Below are positions 31,751 through 38,845 of a stretch of 64,000 nt of DNA, in pieces. How positions within the stretch are numbered: the stretch's first letter is position 1; every line of letters starts with the position of its first letter. A program made the position numbers and the translations under genes. The notes under the pieces were generated by a model, which saw nothing but the letters and a program-made list of their open reading frames with translations, had not been told where the DNA came from and ran no database searches. The DNA is from Flavobacterium sp. MC2016-06 (GTDB lineage Bacteria; Bacteroidota; Bacteroidia; Flavobacteriales; Flavobacteriaceae), in NCBI RefSeq assembly GCF_009711165.2, contig NZ_WMID02000034.1, positions 1 through 64,000 of the forward strand, read 5' to 3'.

Positions 31751-32228
31751 AATTTTTTATTTTTTGAATGATTTCTAAATAGCGATTTTCAAAAACAGGG
31801 TGCTCTACAGGAACAACAACCGATTGAAATAATTGCATTAAATCATCTGAGTGATTGGCTGTTTTTTTTGTTTGAAGGCTGTAATGAACAAATTTTATCC
31901 AAAGCAATGCTTTTAGTTCTGTTTCATTTTCGTTCCACATTTTCATTTCCACCAGTAGAACATTATCGGTATATTGAATCAATTGTGACTCAATTACAAC
32001 TGTTTCCATTGTAAAAGCCGGTTTCATATAACTTATCTGATTAGAAGCAACAACCCAGCTTAATGTAGCTGTTTTCATAAGTTCAAAAATATCAAGATTG
32101 TAGTGTTCTGCAATTTGATCTTCACGGGCATTAATGAAATATTCGAGATATTTCGAGTTGTTTAAATGATTAAAAGGATCGCAATCCTGAAATCTAATTT
32201 TTCTTTTTGTTTTTAATACTTTTTCCAT
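31743..32228 (-). CDS. acyl-CoA thioesterase (hotdog fold, 4HBT-like)
   Basis: A 161-residue hotdog-fold protein. IRFQDCDPFNHLNNSKYLEY holds the catalytic-type Asp (D-C-D-P-F-N-H), followed by FINAREDQIAEHYNL and the central strand VASNQISYMKPAFTMETVVI. It probably hydrolyses acyl-CoA or related thioesters. It begins a two-gene operon with an NTF2-like protein; a TetR-type operator lies 20 bp upstream. Confidence 0.85.
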   Translation of the reverse strand: MEKVLKTKRKIRFQDCDPFNHLNNSKYLEYFINAREDQIAEHYNLDIFELMKTATLSWVVASNQISYMKPAFTMETVVIESQLIQYTDNVLLVEMKMWNENETELKALLWIKFVHYSLQTKKTANHSDDLMQLFQSVVVPVEHPVFENRYLEIIQKIKNYA

Positions 32229-32246
32229 TTTGAATTAAATTATCAC

Positions 32247-32261
32247 ATACCGATTGGTATC
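32247..32261. promoter_or_regulatory. TetR operator, thioesterase side
   Basis: ATACCGATTGGTAT is a near-perfect palindrome, one base from the second site at 32908. It sits between the regulator's stop and the thioesterase ATG. Confidence 0.75.
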
Positions 32262-32279
32262 TGAGTGGTTAAATTTTTT

Positions 32280-32861
32280 TTACTCTGTTATACTTTTAAT
32301 GATCATATCGTCAATAAAATCCATTGCATTGGTAATGTAAGTTTCATCATTATGTGTAAATGACAAAAGCGAACTGCCTTCTATCATAGATAAAATCAGT
32401 TGAGCATATTTGGTTACATCTGTATCAGGTTGAATTTCATTATTGCTAATTCCTTCGCTGAGAATATCAGTTAATCCGGTAATGAATTTTTGAGATAATT
32501 TCTCAGCAGCTTTAAATAATAACGGATTTACAAACTTCGTGTCAATAGAAACTCGTAACATAGGACAACCTCCTCTGTCTTTGACCAAATCATAATAAGT
32601 GCGATGATAATTGGTTATAGTATGCAGTTTATTTATAGCGCCTTCTTTGGTCGCAACGAGCTTAAACAGCGGTATTATGGCAATATTTACATTGTATTGA
32701 AATGCTTTTAGAGCTAAATCTTCTTTATTAGAAAAATTACAATAAATAGCACCTTTGGTAAGACCAGTTGCATTTGTAATATCAGACAAACTAGTTCCAA
32801 TATATCCTTGTTTATTAAAAATAGGAGCAATTTTATCTAATATAAATTCAGAAGTATTCAT
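32280..32861 (-). CDS. TetR/AcrR family transcriptional regulator
   Basis: About 193 residues from ATG 32861. The frame is open further upstream, but that part is unlike TetR and runs across the operator. The N-terminal HTH is STSxF-type (FILDKIAPIFNKQGYIGTSL then SDITNATGLTKGAIYCNFSN then KEDLALKAF). The helical ligand domain keeps GGCPMLRVSIDTKF. Two near-identical palindromes flank the gene, one before its own start and one before the thioesterase gene. It therefore very probably represses itself and the thioesterase/NTF2 operon, relieved by an acyl or lipophilic ligand. Confidence 0.9.
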   Translation of the reverse strand: MNTSEFILDKIAPIFNKQGYIGTSLSDITNATGLTKGAIYCNFSNKEDLALKAFQYNVNIAIIPLFKLVATKEGAINKLHTITNYHRTYYDLVKDRGGCPMLRVSIDTKFVNPLLFKAAEKLSQKFITGLTDILSEGISNNEIQPDTDVTKYAQLILSMIEGSSLLSFTHNDETYITNAMDFIDDMIIKSITE

Positions 32862-32907
32862 AGCTTTGTTCAATTTGAAAGTAAATATAAACAAAAATAA
32901 AAAGTAA

Positions 32908-32921
32908 ATACCGATCGGTAT
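32908..32921. promoter_or_regulatory. TetR operator, autoregulatory site
   Basis: ATACCGATCGGTAT is a perfect 14-bp palindrome, 46 bp upstream of the TetR start codon. The ACCGATCGGT-type core is familiar for TetR proteins. Confidence 0.8.
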
Positions 32922-33117
32922 GTAAAAATATGATTTAATTTTTTTATGATGATTTTTAATATCTGACAATTAGATTGTTGATAAACATAGTTTTACTATG
33001 ACAAATTTAGTATTTTTGAAACTATTAAAATTTCTCTAAAGTTAGAAGGTTTTGTGCAGCTGACTTTATAGAATAAATAACAATATCTAATAGAAAATAA
33101 CTCCAAATAAGATTTTT

Positions 33118-33510
33118 ATGAAACAAATTGCTCATCTAGCGACAATATTTTTGGTTTTATTTTCAATTTCAAATCTATATTCGCAGTCAAAAGATTCGTT
33201 GCCTGAAATAAAAAAAATAAAATATAGATTCAGTTCTACTAATTTAGACAGCATAAAAAGACTAAATAATACTTTAATCTGGACTAAAAATAATAGCGTA
33301 AAGAATCCGTATTTTTCAATATATAACCAAACTTCAAAAAATAACGATCAATATGCTTTCTCTACAGATAAAGTGCAATATGTAAAATCAAATGTGTTAA
33401 CTGAAAATTATTTTAGAAATAATAAAATTGATTCTTTCAATCCAATTGGTGCTTCAAATCTACAATCTGGAGTGTTGCTTGGTGTTTTTAATCTATTTCT
33501 GAAGAAATAA
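33118..33510 (+). CDS. small exported protein of unknown function
   Basis: A 130-residue protein with a signal peptide (MKQIAHLATIFLVLFSISNL then YSQ) and a polar mature region with many Asn and Lys (NNTLIWTKNNSVKNPYFSIY). No family recognised. A possible promoter element TATTTTTG lies at 33011-33018. It is a single gene, followed 51 bp later by a DUF1801 gene with which it may be co-transcribed. Confidence 0.7.
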   Translation: MKQIAHLATIFLVLFSISNLYSQSKDSLPEIKKIKYRFSSTNLDSIKRLNNTLIWTKNNSVKNPYFSIYNQTSKNNDQYAFSTDKVQYVKSNVLTENYFRNNKIDSFNPIGASNLQSGVLLGVFNLFLKK

Positions 33511-33561
33511 AAGCTGCTGTAATTATTAACTCGTTTTACCATTTCCAATTAAGATTATGAT

Positions 33562-33987
33562 ATGAACGTAGAAGAACAAATCGGAAATTATATTGCCAGT
33601 CAGAGTGAAACAAAGCGTAATGACATGCAAGAGTTGCATCGCATTGTTTTGCAAGTTATGCCAGGAAGCAAATTATGGTTCTTAGATGGTAAAAATGATG
33701 AGGGTAAAATTGTTTCTAATCCTAATATAGGATATGGATTTCAAACCATAAAATATGCTGATGGAAAAACCAAAGAGTTTTATCAAATAGGCATTAGTGC
33801 AAACACAACTGGAATCTCGGTCTATATCATTGGTATTGAAGATAAGAAATACTTAGCACAGACATTTGGAGAAAGGCTGGGAAAGGCGAACGTGAGCGGC
33901 TATTGTATTAAATTTAAAACACTCAAAGATATAAGCATCGATATACTCAAAGAAGCAATACAATATGGTATTGGGCAAAATCTGTAA
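33562..33987 (+). CDS. DUF1801 domain protein
   Basis: A 141-residue protein with the DUF1801 layout (IGNYIASQSETKRNDMQELH, then GFQTIKYADGKTKEFYQIGI, then SGYCIKFKTLKDISIDILKE). The family has a YdhG/CyaY-like alpha-beta fold; the function is unknown. It is followed by a dispersed-core terminator. Confidence 0.82.
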   Translation: MNVEEQIGNYIASQSETKRNDMQELHRIVLQVMPGSKLWFLDGKNDEGKIVSNPNIGYGFQTIKYADGKTKEFYQIGISANTTGISVYIIGIEDKKYLAQTFGERLGKANVSGYCIKFKTLKDISIDILKEAIQYGIGQNL

Positions 33988-33993
33988 TTTTGC

Positions 33994-34030
33994 ATAAAAA
34001 AAAGCTCCAGATTTCTCTGAAGCCTTTTAA
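33994..34030 (+). terminator. terminator (dispersed core repeat)
   Basis: The core gctccagatttctctgaagc is flanked by A8 and T runs and ends the DUF1801 gene. On the other strand it could also serve the Ppx/GppA-like gene. Confidence 0.65.
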
Positions 34031-34047
34031 GATTGTTAGATACGTTT

Positions 34048-35139
34048 TTAAAAATTAGTATTTACTTTTTTAGAACGATCTGCTATGTAAGACATCAACC
34101 AAGTTACTTGTCCGTCTTTTACAAAATATATTTTCTTAGTCTCTAAATTTGGAATACTTTCCAAGATACCTTGCAGGATGTTATTTGCCGAAATAAGGTA
34201 TTTCTGGTCGTAAGTGCTTAAAACTCTAGCAACTTCTTTATCCGTTTTAGCAAGCGTACTATATTTACTGAAATTATTTTTTAGAATTGCATCATAATTA
34301 ATAATGTCTTCCATGAATAAAGGAATATAATGATCTTTTACATTTTCATTATAATACAGGGTTGCAAAAGCCCATACAGCTCCTCCAGATAAATAGATTT
34401 TTTCTTTTTTTAATAAAGTAGGATTTGCATCAAGCAGATCTTTTATCTTCTTGCGTAAAACCGGATTATAATCAAAAGATTTTTCTTGATAAGTAGAAAG
34501 GTCTTCGGCTTGGTTTGGATTTACAACCGTTTTTTTAACAGCATCGGTAAGTGTCATTGTACCAAAATCAAGTTCCAAAGGAATAAACGCTAATTTGTTG
34601 TCTTTAAGCTCATCAATATATCCGCCTTTAGTAGTTTGAGCACCAATATCAAGCAATAAAGCATCAGCATAATCTACAGGTGGAATAGCACCTTTAACTA
34701 ATATTTTAGCTTCTTCATCAACATTAATAATGTCAAAACTTTTTTTGGTTAAAGAAGTAATTTTATTTTTTAAAGCGTCGATGTTACGAGCAGATGAAAA
34801 AACAGGAGCAGCTACTATAAAGGTATTTTCTTCGAGAACTTTAAATTCCGTTTTTATTTTCTTTAATTGATCTGCAATTATACTTCCAGTTCTATCAATA
34901 TCCTCTTGAGTAAGCTCACCTGTAGCAGCAATATGATCGGCAAAACTAAGTCTCTCTGTTGAGAAGTTGATAATCTTATAATCGGCTTTTCGGATATTAT
35001 TTACCTCAATAACTGAAATTTTGATTGCTCTACGTCCGATTTCAATTCCAGCATAAAGATTTTTTTGAGAAAAAGAGTTGATGGAGAAAAATAAAGTTAA
35101 AAGAAGAATTAGAATTTGGGATTTGTTTTTTTTAAGCAT
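34048..35139 (-). CDS. exported Ppx/GppA-like phosphatase-fold protein
   Basis: A 363-residue protein with a signal peptide (MLKKNKSQILILLLTLFFSI then NSFSQ) followed by an actin-like ATPase fold of the Ppx/GppA type. LYAGIEIGRRAIKISVIEV is phosphate-1-like, ALLLDIGAQTTKGGYID is phosphate-2-like and KIYLSGGAVWAFATLYY is adenosine-like. Export is unusual because Ppx/GppA enzymes normally act on cytoplasmic polyphosphate or pppGpp. The usual D-x-G-S-x-S in motif 1 is altered (E-I-G-R-R-A), so catalysis is uncertain. It stands alone. Confidence 0.75.
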   Translation of the reverse strand: MLKKNKSQILILLLTLFFSINSFSQKNLYAGIEIGRRAIKISVIEVNNIRKADYKIINFSTERLSFADHIAATGELTQEDIDRTGSIIADQLKKIKTEFKVLEENTFIVAAPVFSSARNIDALKNKITSLTKKSFDIINVDEEAKILVKGAIPPVDYADALLLDIGAQTTKGGYIDELKDNKLAFIPLELDFGTMTLTDAVKKTVVNPNQAEDLSTYQEKSFDYNPVLRKKIKDLLDANPTLLKKEKIYLSGGAVWAFATLYYNENVKDHYIPLFMEDIINYDAILKNNFSKYSTLAKTDKEVARVLSTYDQKYLISANNILQGILESIPNLETKKIYFVKDGQVTWLMSYIADRSKKVNTNF

Positions 35140-35446
35140 GGTATTTAATTATTGTTATAATAAAATGTGAAACAAAACATGTAAGATAATTACCTGTTTT
35201 GTTCGTTTTATTTATTTGTTATTCAGTATTTTAAAGCATAAATAATGATTTTTAATACAAGACCGCAAATTTATAAAAACATTTATTAATATAAACTCGG
35301 TTATACTAAGAATAGTATATTATTTAATTGTTAATAAGATCCTTCAAAGTAGTATTATGTAATTTGTATTTATAATGTATTGAAAATGAGACTGTAATTT
35401 AAGAATCAGATAATGCAGATATATTGTATACGTTGCTATAAAACAA
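35140..35446. other. intergenic region upstream of the Ppx/GppA-like gene
   Basis: No gene is seen. An imperfect inverted repeat (aaacaaaacatgtaa/acctgttttgtt, 35173-35203) lies about 35 bp upstream of the gene start and may be regulatory. Confidence 0.5.
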
Positions 35447-36826
35447 TTATTCTTTAGTATTAATTTCTATTTTGAAATTATATTTATCCATTAACGTTCT
35501 AAAAACTTTAGTTGGTATCTCTAATGTTGTATTTATACCTCCAGTTTCTTTATTAAAATTCGATTCTAATGTTGTTTTATCACTCATTGTTCCTTCCAAA
35601 AATGTAAAGTTTAAATTATTCTCTAATGATTTTACTTCACCAGATTTACAATAAGCTATAAAACCATCATAATCTTCTTTAATTAAATAATAGCCAAGCT
35701 TTAATGAATTAAGATTAAGTAAATTAGAAGAATCAATATCTTTCGTTTTACTTGCTAAATCTATATATTTTAAAATATCATCATATTGCTTCTCTTTAAA
35801 TGAGATAAGCAATTTTAAATAATAAGGATTAAAAATATCTGGATTTGAAGCTAAACGCTTTTCAAGATAAAATTTTCCTTTTTCAAAATCACCACAAAAA
35901 AATAAGCTTGTATATAAACCATCTATTACGACGCTTTCATAAGTAGATTTATTACATTCTATTAATTCTAAACTGTGGTTCACAAGATCTTCAAAAAGAT
36001 GATTATCAAATTCATATTGAAGCACTTTCATATAATAATGTTCACCATCACATTTTAATAGCTTAATAACTGTTTTATTATCTTCATAAGCGTTGCCATA
36101 TTTTGCTGCCTTTTCGTAAAGTATTGCTCTTGTTGCTATATGGGTAACATTATAGTTCAGCCTAATTATTTGATCTTCTATTTCAATAGCTTTTTGATAA
36201 TCCATACTTTTAAGATAAAAATTAGATAAGCATGTTAGTAGTTCAATATTATCTTTATTATTATTTAATGCACTTTTTATATTTTTAATTCCCTCTTCAC
36301 TTCCTTTGTACGAGTATATTATTTTTGCTAAATCAATTATGACATTACTATCTTTTGGATTTAATTTTATATATTCATTATAATAATAAATAGACTTATT
36401 ATATTTTTTTTCTAAATATAAACGCTGCGCCAATTTTACAATCATTTCATCAGATTTGAATTTCTTTTTTTTAACATAATCCATCAAAACTTTTGTTGCA
36501 GCTTCAGATTGATTAAGACAATCTGCCAAATCACAGAAAAAAGAAAAGGTTTCATCATCACCTTTTTTTTCTTTCAGAAGTACTTTATTTAAAGTAATCA
36601 AAGCATTCTCGCAATCAGATTTAGAATAAAGTATTCTTACTTTTTGCAGTAAGTAATCTCTATTTAAAGTATCTGATTTTAAAGCATTATCTATTGAAGT
36701 TAAAGCATTATTATAATCCTTATTATTTGTAAATTTTTTGGAGTCTTCAAAATATTGGTGCGAATTAATTTGACTAAATAAATTAAAAAAACTAAAAACT
36801 AATAGTAATGTAAATCTTTTTTTCAT
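35447..36826 (-). CDS. exported tetratricopeptide-repeat protein
   Basis: A 459-residue protein with a signal peptide (MKKRFTLLLVFSFFNLFSQ) and repeated TPR helices (DYNNALTSIDNALKSDTLNR, CENALITLNKVLLKEKKGDD, YNKSIYYYNEYIKLNPKDSN, MDYQKAIEIEDQIIRLNYNV). The C-terminal 60 residues (TTLESNFNKETGGINTTLEI) are beta-like. It is periplasmic and probably scaffolds a protein complex. It stands alone. Confidence 0.85.
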   Translation of the reverse strand: MKKRFTLLLVFSFFNLFSQINSHQYFEDSKKFTNNKDYNNALTSIDNALKSDTLNRDYLLQKVRILYSKSDCENALITLNKVLLKEKKGDDETFSFFCDLADCLNQSEAATKVLMDYVKKKKFKSDEMIVKLAQRLYLEKKYNKSIYYYNEYIKLNPKDSNVIIDLAKIIYSYKGSEEGIKNIKSALNNNKDNIELLTCLSNFYLKSMDYQKAIEIEDQIIRLNYNVTHIATRAILYEKAAKYGNAYEDNKTVIKLLKCDGEHYYMKVLQYEFDNHLFEDLVNHSLELIECNKSTYESVVIDGLYTSLFFCGDFEKGKFYLEKRLASNPDIFNPYYLKLLISFKEKQYDDILKYIDLASKTKDIDSSNLLNLNSLKLGYYLIKEDYDGFIAYCKSGEVKSLENNLNFTFLEGTMSDKTTLESNFNKETGGINTTLEIPTKVFRTLMDKYNFKIEINTKE

Positions 36827-36918
36827 AGATAAACTTTTTGAATAATGGTATCTGAGATCTTTTTTTGAGGGTTGAGGTTTTGATTAAAAAATAACTTTTG
36901 CTTATTATTTTTGTATAG

Positions 36919-37035
36919 TTAGAATAAAATTCTTTTAAAAGAGTTGATTTTTTTTTCATCTTTAGAAGTCTCTTGAGCATCACATTTAGCCGAAAAATAA
37001 AGACTTATTAAAATTAAAAAGAAGTATTTTTTCAT
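36919..37035 (-). CDS. 38-residue signal-peptide ORF, probable gene remnant
   Basis: MKKYFFLILISLYFSAKCDA followed by QETSKDEKKINSFKRILF. It is an almost complete signal peptide with hardly any mature protein, so it is either a truncated secreted protein or a small exported peptide. Its ATG overlaps the ATG of the plus-strand gene at 37034 by two bases, so the two start codons share cATGa. At least one of these starts is probably not original. Confidence 0.4.
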   Translation of the reverse strand: MKKYFFLILISLYFSAKCDAQETSKDEKKINSFKRILF

Positions 37036-37507
37036 GATATTTATGTTTATTTTTTTAAACAAAATATATTCTCAAAATAAGCATTTGGATTTGATAGAAA
37101 ATTCAAATTCGTTCAAACTTACAGGTGACAAAAATAGTATAATAAAAACACGGAAATGGCATTTTTCAAAATCAAAAACAGTAAAACTTTCCGTTAGCTT
37201 TAGGAACAATCCTTTCAATATAGATAATAGTTTTAAAGTTATGATAATTGCTAAAAATAGTATAGTTTGCGATACCAATTTTGATCGGAATGGAATTATT
37301 GCTAATGTTCCAGAAAAATTATTAGGTGTTAAGCTTTTGCCTTTGGTAGTGATTTATAAAAAAAACAAATATTTTGTTTTTAGCAGCGATCAGACCCTTA
37401 AAACGATTCAAAAAGGCGATAATCTTATTCACATAATTTTTATGCCAACAAATGATTCGGAGTCAATTTATTTTATATCAACGAACTGGAGGTTTAATGA
37501 AAATTAA
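37034..37507 (+). CDS. small exported protein of unknown function, short signal
   Basis: A 157-residue protein whose signal is unusually short (MIFMFIFLNKIYSQ). The mature part is beta-rich (SKTVKLSVSFRNNPFNIDNS, NIVCDTNFDRNGIIANVPEK-like region). The frame has no earlier start, and the ATG overlaps a divergent ATG, so the N-terminus may be truncated. No known family. Confidence 0.6.
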   Translation: MIFMFIFLNKIYSQNKHLDLIENSNSFKLTGDKNSIIKTRKWHFSKSKTVKLSVSFRNNPFNIDNSFKVMIIAKNSIVCDTNFDRNGIIANVPEKLLGVKLLPLVVIYKKNKYFVFSSDQTLKTIQKGDNLIHIIFMPTNDSESIYFISTNWRFNEN

Positions 37508-37567
37508 GATTGTTATTCAATACGGCTTATAAATAATCGTCAAAATCTAAAATTAAAATCACTAATT

Positions 37568-37969
37568 ATGGAATCTAATGAAAATGCCAAAAAAGGTTAT
37601 ATTCCCATTGAACCTGATATTCACGGTAAATTAAATTGGGACTACGATTTAATTGTTTCGTGTTTAGAGTATATTCGAACTGAAATTCCAAATATTTTAG
37701 AAATTAACGGCAATGATGTTTATGTGTTTTTAGTTTCATTTTACAATTTTTTAGGACAAAATTATCCTGCAATTGGTATTCGATGTAAATCAAATTTAAA
37801 GGAGCCTATAGCTTTAGATTTTTTTGAAATGGATGAAAAAGTTGAAAACTGGTTAGCAAATCTTGGCGGAATTGAAAATCTAATAGAGAAGTCAAAAAAC
37901 ATTAAAACTATTGACTGGAAAACCCTTGAGAAATTCAAAGAATATCCTGATTTCTCAGATTCTATTTAG
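37568..37969 (+). CDS. small cytoplasmic protein of unknown function
   Basis: A 133-residue acidic protein (KKGYIPIEPDIHGKLNWDYD, then FLGQNYPAIGIRCKSNLKEP, then DFFEMDEKVENWLANLGGIE). It has no signal peptide and no recognised family; the overall character resembles SMI1-like or other small immunity proteins. It follows an exported gene by 60 bp. Confidence 0.65.
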   Translation: MESNENAKKGYIPIEPDIHGKLNWDYDLIVSCLEYIRTEIPNILEINGNDVYVFLVSFYNFLGQNYPAIGIRCKSNLKEPIALDFFEMDEKVENWLANLGGIENLIEKSKNIKTIDWKTLEKFKEYPDFSDSI

Positions 37970-38066
37970 TTTTGCAAAGTCTGTGTTTGCAGATAATTTA
38001 GGTTCAAATTCGATCGAAGATACTTTAATTTAAATATTTTAATTTTTTCTTTAAATAGACAATTAC

Positions 38067-38672
38067 GTGAAAACAATTTTCAATTTTATTACTATATTTT
38101 TATTTAGCTTTTTATTAAATTTTAGCACAAATAATAATGCCCCAAGAAATCTAACTAAAGAAAAAATATTGGAAAGCAGTTATGAAAATATGATTAAATA
38201 TGACTGGTTTAAAACTAAGAAATATATCGGAAATGATGAATATGATAATTGGCTGGTGTGTGAGTTTTTTTATTCCAAGTCAGAAAAAATTAAAGTTATA
38301 TATTCTGATTTAAAAGGTTATTTTCCAGTTTATATTGAAACTAAAATGAATATATTTCAAAATGGTATGAAATTGAAAAATGATTTTTTTCTTAAAGATG
38401 TATTATTAAATAAGCATACCTTTTTTGAATCAAATGATGATGGAGATATTATTATTGTAGAATTTGATATTAAAAATAAGTACAAATACATTCATGAATA
38501 TAAAATATCTTGTTCAAGCAAAATTGAAAGGGATATTAAGAATATCACCTTGAAACTTAGTGGTAAAAAAAACAGAGAATTAGCAAAAGACATACAGAAT
38601 TGTAAGTTATTATCGAGTATAATTATTAAAAATTTTGATTCAGAAGGAAAGCTATTTCGGAAACCTCTTTAG
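38067..38672 (+). CDS. exported protein of unknown function (GTG start)
   Basis: A 201-residue protein starting with GTG and a signal peptide (MKTIFNFITIFLFSFLLNFS). The mature part is Lys/Tyr-rich with alternating strands (WLVCEFFYSKSEKIKVIYSD, IIIVEFDIKNKYKYIHEYKI). No family recognised. It is a single gene followed by a dispersed-core terminator. Confidence 0.62.
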   Translation: MKTIFNFITIFLFSFLLNFSTNNNAPRNLTKEKILESSYENMIKYDWFKTKKYIGNDEYDNWLVCEFFYSKSEKIKVIYSDLKGYFPVYIETKMNIFQNGMKLKNDFFLKDVLLNKHTFFESNDDGDIIIVEFDIKNKYKYIHEYKISCSSKIERDIKNITLKLSGKKNRELAKDIQNCKLLSSIIIKNFDSEGKLFRKPL

Positions 38673-38714
38673 CAATTTACAATCCGATTGCTATGATAAT
38701 CAAATAATTTTATA

Positions 38715-38782
38715 AAGTAACAAAGCCTCAGATTCCTCTGAAGCTTTGTTTTATTAGCAGGAAACATTCAAATATCGAATTT
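38715..38782 (+). repeat. dispersed spacer repeat, diverged copy
   Basis: The core gcctcagattcctctgaagc, then ttttattagcaggaaacatt and caaatatcgaat, is a diverged match to the long copies at 5.5 and 59.7 kb. It probably works as the terminator of the gene just upstream. Confidence 0.65.
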
Positions 38783-38845
38783 AAAATATTTCCTTTAAAT
38801 TGTTCTTTATACCTTTTTATAGCTTTATTAAAATATCTCAATAAG

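Noticed and set aside
32862..32969. N-terminal extension of the TetR protein
   Set aside because: It would run through the palindromic operator and is hydrophobic, unlike TetR N-termini. ATG at 32861 gives the normal start.
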